Below are positions 8,606 through 17,350 of a stretch of 64,000 nucleotides of DNA, piece after piece (the first letter of the stretch is position 1; each line of letters begins with the position of its first letter). The position numbers and the translations under genes were made by a program. A model generated the notes under the pieces. That model worked only from the letters and a program-made list of their open reading frames with translations, did no database searches and was not told where the DNA came from. Origin of the DNA: Natrinema altunense (lineage in GTDB: Archaea; Halobacteriota; Halobacteria; Halobacteriales; Natrialbaceae); assembly GCF_000731985.1 (NCBI RefSeq), contig NZ_JNCS01000003.1, forward strand, positions 391,375 through 455,374. The letters run 5' to 3'.

Positions 8606-9769
8606 ATGAAGCGTCTCCTCGAGGTCCTGTTCGGGGTCGTCGCGCTGACCGGTTTGCCGTATCTGATCTACCTCGGCGTCTACTATCTCCGGCGGCCGTC
8701 GGGAACGCCCGCCGAGACCTGGCCGCGAGAACCCTCGGTGAGCATCGTCCTGCCGACGTACAACGAGGCCGCGATCGTCGAGTCGAAACTCGAGGAACTC
8801 GTCGAACTCGACTACCCGATGGATCGGGTCGAGATCGTCGTGGTCGACTCGAGCGACGACGGAACGGCCGACCTGGTCGAGACCTTCTTCGCCGGCCGCC
8901 GGGAACCGAAGCTGACGCTCATCCGCGAGGACGAGCGTCGGGGGTTGGCACCCGCGCTGAACGAGGCCTACGCCGCCGCGGCGAACGAAGTCGTCGTCAA
9001 GACCGACTGCGACTCCCGGATCGCAGCGGACGCCCTCCGTACGGCCGTCTCGAATCTGGCCGACCCGTCCGTCGCGGCGGTGACGGGGCGCAATGCGGAC
9101 GTCATCGGAGAGAGCGAAGTCGAGCGCGGGTACCGCGACATCCAGACGATGATCCAGGTCTTGGAATCGCATATCGACTCGACGCTGATCTTCCACGGGC
9201 CGTTCTCGGCGTTCGAGCGCGACGCGATCGTCCCGATCGACGAGGACTCGATCGCCGACGACACCGAACTCGCCCTCAAGATCCGGCGCAACGGGGGCCG
9301 CGTCGTCTTCGATCCGGCCATCCGCTACAAGGAAGCCGCCCACTCCGAGTTCGGCAAGCGCCGCGAGCAAAAGGACCGGCGCGCGATGGGGCTGCTCCGG
9401 CTCCTGTGGCGACAGCGCGACGCGCTCGGCCGACACGGGGCCTACGGCCGCGTCGTCCTCCCCTTCAACTGGTGGTTTATGATCGTTTCACCGTGGCTCG
9501 TCGCGACCGGCATCGGCGTGGCGACGATCGGATCGCTGGCCGTCCTCGGCCCGCTCGGGCTGGCGACGCCCATCGGCGTCCTCGCGTTCACGGCGCTCGG
9601 TTCTCGCGACGCGCTCGGCCCGGCCCAACCGCTGTACGCGCTGTTCGACAGTCAGATCTCGCTGTTTCGGGCGAGCGTCTCGCTCCTCCGCGCCCGCGCC
9701 ACCGGCAACGAGGAGACCCATGACGGTACCTGGTCGCCCGACCGGGAGCTCCGGGAGGTGTTACAGTGA
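8606..9769 (+). CDS. Membrane-associated family 2 glycosyltransferase
   Basis: GT-A fold family 2 glycosyltransferase transferring a sugar from a nucleotide or lipid donor at the cytoplasmic face of the membrane. One N-terminal membrane segment (residues ~5-27) precedes the catalytic domain, which starts at VSIVLPTYNEAAIVE. The donor/metal motif is VKTDCDSRI (D-x-D), followed by the ADDTELALKIRRNGGRV block typical of processive-like GT2 enzymes. Two to three C-terminal helices follow (~290-350). Start at ATG 8606; an in-frame TTG lies 15 nt upstream. It is the first of six genes linked by 4-nt overlaps, so it probably takes part in assembling a surface glycan. The acceptor is unknown. Confidence 0.85.
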   Translation: MKRLLEVLFGVVALTGLPYLIYLGVYYLRRPSGTPAETWPREPSVSIVLPTYNEAAIVESKLEELVELDYPMDRVEIVVVDSSDDGTADLVETFFAGRREPKLTLIREDERRGLAPALNEAYAAAANEVVVKTDCDSRIAADALRTAVSNLADPSVAAVTGRNADVIGESEVERGYRDIQTMIQVLESHIDSTLIFHGPFSAFERDAIVPIDEDSIADDTELALKIRRNGGRVVFDPAIRYKEAAHSEFGKRREQKDRRAMGLLRLLWRQRDALGRHGAYGRVVLPFNWWFMIVSPWLVATGIGVATIGSLAVLGPLGLATPIGVLAFTALGSRDALGPAQPLYALFDSQISLFRASVSLLRARATGNEETHDGTWSPDRELREVLQ

Positions 9770-10950
9770 CTGACGTGGCGATCCTCCACGACCGCTTCCC
9801 CGGCATCGGCGGCGGCGAGGAGTTCGCGATCGAGGCCGCCAGGGTGCTCGACGCCCCGATCTACACGACCTACGTCGCCGCGGACACGGAACTGCCCCCC
9901 GATATCGAGGTGATCCCGTTCCAGCAATCGAAGTACACGTCGCTCCCGTGGCGCCCCTTCCTCGAGTGGAAAAACGAGGGTCTGAACCCCCTCGAGACGC
10001 TGAACGTGGCGCTCGACCTGACCGACGCTCACCCGGCCCTCACGGAGTACGACGTGGTCCTCGAGAGCGCGCCGCTGTCGAAGTACTACGTCCCCGACGT
10101 GGGCCAGCGGATCGTTCACTACCCACATAGCCCGCCGCGATGGCTGTACGATCTCTATCGGGACCGGCTCTCGTCGTTCCAGTTGCCGTTCGTCGGGATC
10201 GGTCTCAAGGCGTACGCGAAGGCGTGGCGCGCGCTCGACAAGGAGGCCAACGACTACGTCGATCGGTTCGTCGCGAACAGCGAACTGGTCCGGGACCGCA
10301 TCCGGCAGTTCTACGACCGCGACGCTGCGGTGGTCTACCCGCCGGTCACCGGCGACTGGCGCAACGAGGGTGACGACGGCTACTTCGTCACCTGGTCCCG
10401 GCTCGCCCCCGAGAAGCGGATCGATCTGATCGCGACGGCGTTTGCGGGGCTCGACGAACGCCTCGTGATCGCCGGCGACGGCGAACAGCGCGACCGACTC
10501 GAGGCGGTCGCCGCGAACTCCGACAACATCGAGGTCCGGGGCTACGTCGAGGACATCGAGTCGCTCGTCGCGCGAGCGACCGCGGTCGTCTACGCGCCGA
10601 AACGGGAGGATTTCGGCCTCGTCGGGGCCGAGGCCATGATGGCCGGCAAGCCACTGCTCGGCGTCGACGAGGGGTTCACGCGGTATCAGGTCCGGGAGGG
10701 ACGAACCGGGCTCTGCTTCGAGCCGACGGTCGCGTCCGTCCGCGAGACGGTCCGACGGTTCGATCCCGACGACTTCGACGCCGACGAGATCCGCGCTGCG
10801 GCCCGCCGCTACGAGTACGACCGCTTCGCGGCGGGGCTTCGCGAGGTCGTCGCCGAGACGGCGGCCGTCGACGCTCCCCCGGACTCGGACCGCGCGGACG
10901 ACGCCCACGGACCCGAACGGCGGCGTCCCGAGGGGGTGCTCGATCCGTGA
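9766..10950 (+). CDS. Family 4 glycosyltransferase
   Basis: GT-B fold retaining glycosyltransferase (family 4 type). The C-terminal donor domain shows YFVTWSRLAPEKRIDLIATAF, then VIAGDGEQRDRLEAVA and the signature region VYAPKREDFGLVGAEAMMAGKPLLG, which contains the E-x7-E motif. It starts with GTG, and GTGA overlaps the preceding stop codon, implying translational coupling. The N-terminal domain has LHDRFPGIGGGEEFAIEAAR, the usual G-G-x-E acceptor-side loop. The acidic C-terminal ~25 residues are low complexity. It resembles the enzyme at 43206-44372 (minus) in the agl locus, with a common YVGW/YxPPV-type layout. Confidence 0.87.
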   Translation: MTDVAILHDRFPGIGGGEEFAIEAARVLDAPIYTTYVAADTELPPDIEVIPFQQSKYTSLPWRPFLEWKNEGLNPLETLNVALDLTDAHPALTEYDVVLESAPLSKYYVPDVGQRIVHYPHSPPRWLYDLYRDRLSSFQLPFVGIGLKAYAKAWRALDKEANDYVDRFVANSELVRDRIRQFYDRDAAVVYPPVTGDWRNEGDDGYFVTWSRLAPEKRIDLIATAFAGLDERLVIAGDGEQRDRLEAVAANSDNIEVRGYVEDIESLVARATAVVYAPKREDFGLVGAEAMMAGKPLLGVDEGFTRYQVREGRTGLCFEPTVASVRETVRRFDPDDFDADEIRAAARRYEYDRFAAGLREVVAETAAVDAPPDSDRADDAHGPERRRPEGVLDP

Positions 10951-12041
10951 CGACGAGGACGACCGCACCCGATCGAGGCGGTAACTCAACGACTCGAGCG
11001 CCGACCGAGACGCCGCGTCCGCGGCGAGGGGCGACGAGCGATCGGTGTCTGCTCTATCAGAACAGCGACGCACACCCAGCCCACCGGGTCTTCGCCGACG
11101 CCGTGAGCGCCGATCGCCGCCACTTCGAAACCGGCACTCGACCGCCCGAACCGGGCGGCAACACCAACCGGACTCTCGACCGGCTTCGAACCGCCGGGAC
11201 GTTGCCCGCCTACGAGACTGTCATCGCGGAGGGGAGCGCCCCGCTCCAGACGGGACTCGCCTACAAACTACGCCATCCGGGGACGACCCTCGTCTACCTC
11301 GCCGCGGACGAGACCTTTTATACGCTCGCCGAACGGCCGACACGACACCTCTGGCGCGGCCTCAGACCCCTCACGAACCGGCTGCTCGACGGCGTGATCG
11401 CGGTCGGCCGCGACGCCTCCCGCTGGGCGCGGCCGTACATCGGCGACGTCCCGGTCGCGTACGTTCGGCCCCCGATCGCCGACGCGAAGTACGAACGGCT
11501 CGCCGCGCTCTCCCCGCGTTCGCCCGCGGACCCGTTTACCGTTCTCTCGGCGGGCGAGGCCAAACCCGCGAACGGCTACGATCGGCTGGCTCGAGCGGTC
11601 GAGCGGGTCGCCGGGGTCGTCGAGGTCGACGTTCGACTGGTCGTCCTCGGAGCGGGCCACGACGAGCAGCCGTACGCGGCACTGCCCCGCGTCGTCACGC
11701 CCGGCTTCGTCGATCCGGACGCGTTCGCCGACTGGTTCGACCGCGCGAGCGTCTACGTTCAGTCCTCGCGGGGCGACGCGTTTCCCGTCGCCGCGCTCGA
11801 GGGGCTCCTCTCGGGAACGCCGACGATCGTCACCGAGGCGACCGGGGTCCGAGAGCTACTGCCGGCTCGACAGGTCGTCCCGCCGACCGAAGCGGGCCTG
11901 TTCGACGGGCTGGTGGCGTTCGCCGACCTGTCGCCCGCGGCGCGGCGGTCCGTCGCGAGCGACCAGCGGAGCCTCGTCACTGACCTGACCGAATCGAACC
12001 AGCGAGACCGCTTCAGTGTCGCACTCGAGCGATTCACATGA
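10947..12041 (+). CDS. Family 4-like glycosyltransferase
   Basis: A 364-residue GT-B glycosyltransferase. After a ~35-residue basic, low-complexity N terminus comes the acceptor domain. The donor domain shows PFTVLSAGEAKPANGYDRL, then VRLVVLGAGHDEQPYAALP and the family motif VYVQSSRGDAFPVAALEGLLSGTPTIVTEATG, in which the second catalytic-loop acid (E of ALEG) is present. The start is GTG within a GTGA overlap. The substrate is unknown. The operon context points to cell-surface glycan assembly. Confidence 0.82.
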   Translation: MTTRTTAPDRGGNSTTRAPTETPRPRRGATSDRCLLYQNSDAHPAHRVFADAVSADRRHFETGTRPPEPGGNTNRTLDRLRTAGTLPAYETVIAEGSAPLQTGLAYKLRHPGTTLVYLAADETFYTLAERPTRHLWRGLRPLTNRLLDGVIAVGRDASRWARPYIGDVPVAYVRPPIADAKYERLAALSPRSPADPFTVLSAGEAKPANGYDRLARAVERVAGVVEVDVRLVVLGAGHDEQPYAALPRVVTPGFVDPDAFADWFDRASVYVQSSRGDAFPVAALEGLLSGTPTIVTEATGVRELLPARQVVPPTEAGLFDGLVAFADLSPAARRSVASDQRSLVTDLTESNQRDRFSVALERFT

Positions 12042-13528
12042 CTGGAGACGCCCGTCCGAACGTCGTCGTCCTCTGTCTTGACACCGTCAGGAAGGACGTC
12101 TACGACCGGTACGCCGCTCGCCTCCGGGAGATGGCGACCGTCCGGTTCGAGGGCATGCGGGCGCTCGCCGGCTGGAGCGTCCCGAGCCACGCCGGCCTCC
12201 TGACGGGCTCGGTCCCGTCGGAAACGGGCGTCCACGCCCACCAGCGCCGGTTCGACCCGATCGACGCCGCGGACACTTGGATCGCGGCACTCGAACGGCA
12301 GGGATACGAGTCGGTCTGTGTCTCGTCGAACATCTACGCCAGCCCCGTCTTCGGGTTCGACCGCTTTTTCGATCGCACGGTCCCCATCTCGCCGAGCCGC
12401 AGGCTGCCAGCCGGAATGGATGTCCAGCGCCACATCGCCGATCGGTCGACCGACGGCGTGGAAGCCTATGCCGGTTTCGTCCGGCAGGCCCTCGCGCACG
12501 ACCACCCGCTGCGCTCGCTGGCCAACGGCGTCCTCCTCAAACTGGACGACCTGAGCCGGAGGTTACCGGTCGAGAAACCGACCGACTTCGGCGGCCGCGC
12601 GATCGCTCGAACCCTCGAGCGGGCGGTCACCGAACCCGACGGGCCGGTACTCGCCTTCGCCAATTTCATGGATGCCCACGGCCCGCACACGCCGTTTCGC
12701 GGGTTGGACGACTCGATCCACGGCGTTTCAGCCGACTTCCACTCGAGTTCGTTCCGCGATTCGGACGTAAACGCCGCGGACGGCCTCGGCGAGTTCGGTG
12801 CGGCGGTCGAACGCGTCCGGCGGCTGTACGCGGCGACGGTCGACTACCTCGATCGAGTCGTGGCCGACCTCGTGAGCGCCCTCGAGAGCGGCGACGACCG
12901 CGAATCGATCCTGATCGTGACGGCCGACCACGGCGAGAACCTCGGCTACGAATCGGACGGCTACCTCATGAATCACATGAGCAGCCTCTCCGAAGGGCTG
13001 TTGCACGTCCCGTGCGACATCATCGCGACCGGTGATCGCCCCCTCGACCTTGCGGTCGACGAGACTCGAGCCGACGACCGGAGCGCGGTCCCTGGCGACA
13101 CTGCCCGTCCGGTCGACGTCGACGGGCTCAGTTCCCACGCCGACCTCGGGAGCGTGATCCGAGCGCTCGCGAGCACGGAGCCGTTCGATCCGTTCGCCTT
13201 CGAGCGCGAGCGCGCCCGGGCCGAGATCGTCGGCTCGGGCTCCGGCATCCCGGAGGGCAGCGACGAATCCTACTGGGACCGGGGCCAGCGGGTCGTCTAC
13301 CGTGGTGACCGGAAGTACTACCGCGACCAACTCGGCACCGAGGCGGTGTACGACGTCTCCGGGCCGCCGTCGAAGCAGGCCGAACGTCCCGACGAGACGG
13401 TCCCGGACGGTCTCTTCGCGTCCGCCTTCGGCGACTGGGTCACCGACGGCGACCACGACGAACGGGCGTTCGGCGAGGCGGTAGACGCGGCGAGCCGTGC
13501 GCGACTGGAGGACCTGGGATACCTATGA
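12038..13528 (+). CDS. Sulfatase-like (alkaline phosphatase superfamily) enzyme
   Basis: A 496-residue protein of the sulfatase/phosphoglycerol transferase fold. The metal-binding N terminus is NVVVLCLDTVRKD, the nucleophile region is GWSVPSHAGLLTG (Ser47 at the usual nucleophile position) and the C-terminal metal site is ILIVTADHGENLGYE. The canonical C/S-x-P-x-R needed for formylglycine formation reads S-V-P-S-H, with His replacing Arg, so true sulfatase activity is doubtful; transfer or hydrolysis of a phosphate ester is possible. No signal peptide or membrane helix is seen, so it is probably cytoplasmic. It overlaps its neighbours by 4 nt on both sides and ends in LEDLGYL, a tail shared with the other superfamily members here. 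Confidence 0.85.
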   Translation: MTGDARPNVVVLCLDTVRKDVYDRYAARLREMATVRFEGMRALAGWSVPSHAGLLTGSVPSETGVHAHQRRFDPIDAADTWIAALERQGYESVCVSSNIYASPVFGFDRFFDRTVPISPSRRLPAGMDVQRHIADRSTDGVEAYAGFVRQALAHDHPLRSLANGVLLKLDDLSRRLPVEKPTDFGGRAIARTLERAVTEPDGPVLAFANFMDAHGPHTPFRGLDDSIHGVSADFHSSSFRDSDVNAADGLGEFGAAVERVRRLYAATVDYLDRVVADLVSALESGDDRESILIVTADHGENLGYESDGYLMNHMSSLSEGLLHVPCDIIATGDRPLDLAVDETRADDRSAVPGDTARPVDVDGLSSHADLGSVIRALASTEPFDPFAFERERARAEIVGSGSGIPEGSDESYWDRGQRVVYRGDRKYYRDQLGTEAVYDVSGPPSKQAERPDETVPDGLFASAFGDWVTDGDHDERAFGEAVDAASRARLEDLGYL

Positions 13529-14646
13529 CCGATCACACGACGGATACGACACTGTTAGTCACGGTCGACTCGCTCAGAACCGACCACGTCCAGTACATGC
13601 CTCGAACCCTAGAATTTCTGGACGCAACTCACGACGCTGCCTTCGCCACGAGCACCGCGACGCCCGGCAGCTTCCCGGCCATTATCGGCGGGGAATACCC
13701 GGCCGGTAACGGCCTCGAGTCCGAGGCCAGCGTCGCCCACGAGTTCGAGTCCCACTGCGTCGGGATCACGACGAACCATCTGCTCTCCCAGGAGTACGGC
13801 TACGCGGCCGGCTTCGACTCGTTTACGTCGCCGAAAGGCGGCGGCGAGTCGCTGAAGGACAAGGGTGCGATCCTGCTCGAGCGGGGTTCGCTCCCCTACA
13901 AGCTCGCCAGTTGGGGCTACAACCGGTACCAGCGGCTCCGGAGCTACGTCGCCGAGACGGCGAAGTCGTTCCGTCCCGCGGCCGCCGTCGTCGACCAGTT
14001 CCTGGCCGAGATCGACGGCCACGAGGGGTGGTTCGGCTGGCTGCATCTCATGGAACCGCACCACCCGTACGATCCCGACGGCGCGACGATCGACCGAGCG
14101 CGAGCCCAGCGGGTCACCCGCCGAGTCCTCGCCGGGCGCGGCTCCGAGGCGGACGAAGCCCTCGTGCGGGACCTCTACCGCCGGGAGATCGCCGAACTCG
14201 ACGCGGCCCTCGAGACTCTCTGGAACGCGATCCCGGACGAGACGCGCGTCGTCTTCTGTGGCGACCACGGCGAGCTGCTCGGCGAGGACGGGCTGTGGGG
14301 ACACCCCGGCGAAATGCGACCCGAACTGCTGAACGTTCCGTTCGGCACGCGGAACGCCCCCGATCTCGGAGAGGTCGTCTCGCTGGTCGACGTCCCGACG
14401 ATCCTGACGGGGACCGAACACGGCGTCGGGACGCTCGATCGCGAGGTCGCCTTCGCCGCCTACGGGGACCAGAAAGCCGCCATGACGGCCGCCCACATCG
14501 CGACCGGCGACGGCACGTCTCGACTCGAGGACGGCGAGAAGGTGGCGGACCCCACCCTCGAGCGAGAACTCGAGCGGTTCGATCCCGCCTACGTCGTCAA
14601 GGAAGACGCGTTGCAGGAGGATCTGGAGGACTTGGGCTACGCATGA
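13525..14646 (+). CDS. Sulfatase-like enzyme, divergent
   Basis: A 373-residue alkaline-phosphatase-superfamily protein. The N-terminal metal ligand lies in LLVTVDSLRTDHV, the nucleophile region in FATSTATPGSFPAIIGG, and the second metal site in RVVFCGDHGELLGEDGLWGHPGE. The C/S-x-P-x-R sulfatase signature is absent; Thr46 or Ser49 are the candidate nucleophiles. The lectin-like C-terminal part is short, so the protein is smaller than classical sulfatases (~450-550 residues). It is cytoplasmic by the lack of a signal sequence. It is coupled by 4-nt overlaps to both neighbours and ends in LEDLGYA. It probably modifies a glycan intermediate together with the other operon products. Confidence 0.8.
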   Translation: MTDHTTDTTLLVTVDSLRTDHVQYMPRTLEFLDATHDAAFATSTATPGSFPAIIGGEYPAGNGLESEASVAHEFESHCVGITTNHLLSQEYGYAAGFDSFTSPKGGGESLKDKGAILLERGSLPYKLASWGYNRYQRLRSYVAETAKSFRPAAAVVDQFLAEIDGHEGWFGWLHLMEPHHPYDPDGATIDRARAQRVTRRVLAGRGSEADEALVRDLYRREIAELDAALETLWNAIPDETRVVFCGDHGELLGEDGLWGHPGEMRPELLNVPFGTRNAPDLGEVVSLVDVPTILTGTEHGVGTLDREVAFAAYGDQKAAMTAAHIATGDGTSRLEDGEKVADPTLERELERFDPAYVVKEDALQEDLEDLGYA

Positions 14647-15560
14647 CGGTCGTCGTCCTCGCGCTCGACGCGCTCGATGCCGGGTTGGTCGACCACTTCG
14701 ACCTCGACGCCGTCCGCCTCGAGTCGGGTGGCGAGATCGAGACGTTCGCGAACACGCAGGCGGTGCCGTACACGCCGGAGGTCTGGGCGACCGTCGCGAC
14801 CGGGCTCGAGCCGGCCGAACACGGGATCACCGGCGGCGGCACCAGCGAGTGGGCGAACCCGGCTCTCGATCTCGCGTCGACGGTCACCGGTCGCCTCGAC
14901 GAGTCGACTCGGGGCACGCTCGGCAAACTCGTTCGGTCGCGGACCGGCACGCGCGAGCGCATCGGCGAGACGGATCGGGAATCGATGTTCGACGCCGACG
15001 ACGCGGTCGTCCACAACTGGCCGGGCGTCCACGACGGCCGGCCGCTCCAGCGAGCCTGGGACCTGATGAACGCCGTTGCGGAGGGGATGCCCCGTCACGA
15101 GTTCGAGCGCGAACTGTTCGGGCTCTGTGCCCAGCAGTTCGGCTGGGCCCGCGAGATGCTCGTGCATCCAGTCTCGATCGCCGGCGTCCACGTCCACACG
15201 CTGGATGCCGCGGGTCACGCCTACGCCGACGACGAGGCCGCACTGGCACGCGCCTACGACCGCGTCGGCGGGTTCGTCGACGAAATCGTCGCCGCCCTCG
15301 GCGAGGACGACGACCTCCTCGTCGTCAGCGACCACGGCATGCGAACCGAATTCTATCCACCCGACGCGGGCGAGAAGCCGGCGAGTCACTCCTGGCGCGC
15401 GTACGCGAGTTCCACGGCGGAGACATCTCCGAAGTCGGTCTACGACGTGCGCCGGTGGGTCGAGGAGCGCGCGGCGGCGGCCGGCGCGAGCGCGTCCGAT
15501 GACGACGTGGGAATCGACATGCCGACCGAGCGCCTGCGCGAACTCGGCTATCTCGACTGA
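14643..15560 (+). CDS. Phosphodiesterase/nucleotide pyrophosphatase-type enzyme
   Basis: A 305-residue alkaline-phosphatase-superfamily protein closer to the type I phosphodiesterase/nucleotide pyrophosphatase branch. The N-terminal Asp is in VVVLALDALDAGL. The nucleophile Thr44 lies in VPYTPEVWATVATG, followed by EHGITGG, a usual block of that branch. Metal ligands follow in VHTLDAAGHAY and LLVVSDHGM. ATG overlaps the previous stop (ATGA), and the gene closes the six-gene unit. It ends in LRELGYLD. The substrate could be a nucleotide-sugar, polyprenyl phosphate or phosphodiester; sequence does not decide. Confidence 0.8.
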   Translation: MTVVVLALDALDAGLVDHFDLDAVRLESGGEIETFANTQAVPYTPEVWATVATGLEPAEHGITGGGTSEWANPALDLASTVTGRLDESTRGTLGKLVRSRTGTRERIGETDRESMFDADDAVVHNWPGVHDGRPLQRAWDLMNAVAEGMPRHEFERELFGLCAQQFGWAREMLVHPVSIAGVHVHTLDAAGHAYADDEAALARAYDRVGGFVDEIVAALGEDDDLLVVSDHGMRTEFYPPDAGEKPASHSWRAYASSTAETSPKSVYDVRRWVEERAAAAGASASDDDVGIDMPTERLRELGYLD

Positions 15561-15914
15561 CCGCTACTGATGCTGTGCTGTGGCGCGCGCTGACGGCTGC
15601 CCGAGCGCCAGCGAGGGTAGCCGTCGATACTGCGCGAGGGATGAGCGAACGCAATAGGCGTGAGCGAATCGGTTGGGGAGGGTGTGGCAATTCCCTGCCG
15701 CCACGATAGCAGACCACTTCTCGTCGGTGTTCGCACGGTACCGTTCGCTTCCACGTTTGCGTAGCAGCTGCCGTTCGTTTTCAGACGGGATGGTCGCGTT
15801 CGACCCCCCACGATCGATTTCAGCGAGGTGCGACCTCGAGTTCACAATCTCGAACAGGAATCGACGCTCACGACACTCGCCGCTTCGCTCCTCGTTGTTG
15901 TTCGCGTCGAAAAG
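15561..15914. other. Spacer between the polysaccharide operon and the initiator tRNA
   Basis: No convincing gene is seen in these 354 nt. It contains the alternating GAGCGAACGCA...GAGCGAATCGG text followed by TTGGGGAGGGTGTGGC (about 15641-15690), a kind of text I associate with dispersed haloarchaeal intergenic repeats; this is memory, not a search. The last bases before the tRNA give CTTTTC on the minus strand, a possible tRNA terminator. Confidence 0.4.
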
Positions 15915-15989
15915 TAGCGGGAGGTAGATTTGAACTACCGATCTGCGGGTTATGAGCCCGCCGGAATCTCCTGGCTATCCCATCCCGCT
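15915..15989 (-). tRNA. Initiator tRNA-Met (CAT)
   Basis: Read on the minus strand, a full cloverleaf can be drawn. The acceptor stem is AGCGGGA/TCCCGCT-type with discriminator A. The D arm contains GGGATAGCCAGGAGATTCC. The anticodon arm GCGGGCTCATAACCCGC has anticodon CAT, and the three consecutive G:C pairs (GGG...CCC) flanking the loop mark initiator tRNAs. The T arm is GGTAGTTCAAATCTACC. The 5'-A1:U72-type end pair is also an archaeal initiator feature. No intron and no encoded CCA. Length 75 nt. Confidence 0.95.
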
Positions 15990-16012
15990 GTCCTCCACTC
16001 TCTGCTGCCCAC

Positions 16013-16019
16013 GATTAAG
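16013..16019 (-). promoter_or_regulatory. Predicted box A of the initiator tRNA
   Basis: Minus-strand CTTAATC is centred 27 nt upstream of the tRNA 5' end, the expected spacing for an archaeal TATA box. Confidence 0.5.
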
Positions 16020-16213
16020 GCTTGGTATTCGCGTTTCGTCTCCGAATCGCGTATCGTGTGGTTCGATACGGAAGCATCAGTGATGCATTACCGTGTGATC
16101 GACTCGCAAAACCCGTTCCGGACGACTGTCTACTCGAGACAGTTCGACTCGAGAGCGGCATCTACGATCCCCGTTCGGCGTCGAATCGGACTGTTGTCTG
16201 CCCGTAGTCGCCC

Positions 16214-16223
16214 CATAATTATG
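16214..16223 (+). promoter_or_regulatory. Predicted box A of the pyruvyltransferase gene
   Basis: CATAATTATG is centred about 30 nt before ATG 16249, in a locally AT-rich stretch; the transcript would be leaderless. This supports ATG 16249 rather than the in-frame GTG at 16234. Confidence 0.5.
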
Positions 16224-16248
16224 GCCCGTTCCGGTGGAGACGGGCGCA

Positions 16249-17259
16249 ATGCGAATCCTGCTTTTGCGGACGTGGACGACGAACATCGGGAACGGGTTCA
16301 TCGACTACGGGGCGAGGGCGATGCTCGAGCGGGCGTTTCCCGACGCGGAGATCGTCGAGACGGGCGGCTATCCCAACCACGCGGCGGACACCGCGGCGCT
16401 GTGGCGCGGGACCCGAAAGTTCGAACGGATGGCGGGCCACGGGGCGGACTACGAGTCGCCGACCCATCAGATTCGGCAAAACACGGTGACCATCAGTGAA
16501 CTGATCGACGCCGATCTGGCCGTCCTCCCGGGCTGTGTGCTCTCCCGGCCGACGTTCCGGAAGTACTTCGACACGCTCACTCGACTCAGGGAGCGGGACA
16601 TTCCGATCGTCATCATCGGCGGGGGTGGCGAGGAGTACGACGAGGCCGAGCGCGAGGACGTCGCGGCCGTCTTCGACGCGCTCGATATCGAGGTCCTGCT
16701 CACGCGGGACCGAACCGCCTACGAGGCGTACGGCGACCTCGTCGAGTACCTGTACGACGGCATCGACTGCTCGCTGTTCCTGGGCGACGCGCATCAACCG
16801 CCCGAGGCGAACCGGGAGTTCGACGTCCACACGTTCGATAAGGGTGAGGAGCCCGATATCGACGGCGCGTCGTCGACGATCATCAGGCCCGATCACGCGC
16901 CGTTCGACGAACCGTACCACTTCCCGGTCGGCGAGCGGGCGCGGGAACTGGTCGGCCTCGAGACGCCCCTGTTCGAGCAGGAGAACGTCTTCGTCTCCGA
17001 TATGGTGACCGATTACCTCTTCCTCTACGCCAACGCAGATGTGGTCCGCTCGGACCGGATCCACGCCTGTCTGCCCGCCCTGACATACGGCAACCGGGCG
17101 CAGTTCTACTTCGACACGCCGCGAGCGAACCTGTTCGATCGGGTGCCGATCGACGGCGACGTGACGAACGAGCCGGTCCGGTTCGATATGGACGCCCTCG
17201 AGCGCGAGACGGACGCGCAGGTCGCGGCGCTCGAAGAGGCGATCGCGACGGTCCTGTGA
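16249..17259 (+). CDS. Polysaccharide pyruvyl transferase family protein
   Basis: A 336-residue member of the polysaccharide pyruvyl transferase family, which adds pyruvate ketals from phosphoenolpyruvate to sugars of surface glycans. Family features are the N terminus MRILLLRTWTTNIGNGFIDYGA (GN-G-x motif), the central VIIGGGGEEYDE, and the C-terminal VVRSDRIHACLPALTYG, matching the S-x-R-h-H signature of the GT-B-like fold. The length is typical. It sits between the initiator tRNA and a sulfatase-like gene and extends the polysaccharide locus. If active, it would add a negative charge to the glycan. Confidence 0.85.
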   Translation: MRILLLRTWTTNIGNGFIDYGARAMLERAFPDAEIVETGGYPNHAADTAALWRGTRKFERMAGHGADYESPTHQIRQNTVTISELIDADLAVLPGCVLSRPTFRKYFDTLTRLRERDIPIVIIGGGGEEYDEAEREDVAAVFDALDIEVLLTRDRTAYEAYGDLVEYLYDGIDCSLFLGDAHQPPEANREFDVHTFDKGEEPDIDGASSTIIRPDHAPFDEPYHFPVGERARELVGLETPLFEQENVFVSDMVTDYLFLYANADVVRSDRIHACLPALTYGNRAQFYFDTPRANLFDRVPIDGDVTNEPVRFDMDALERETDAQVAALEEAIATVL

Positions 17260-17350
17260 GCGTGACGATCTCGCTGCACGGCTGGCTGGCAGCGACCGTT
17301 CCGCGGTCGGTCATTGCCGGGGATAGGTTCTTCGGCGGAGGGCTGGTAGG

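Noticed and set aside
15915..15989. The initiator tRNA as an integration (att) site
   Set aside because: I looked for a second copy of the tRNA 3' end and an integrase gene in the window and saw neither; flanking genes look like long-standing surface-glycan genes.
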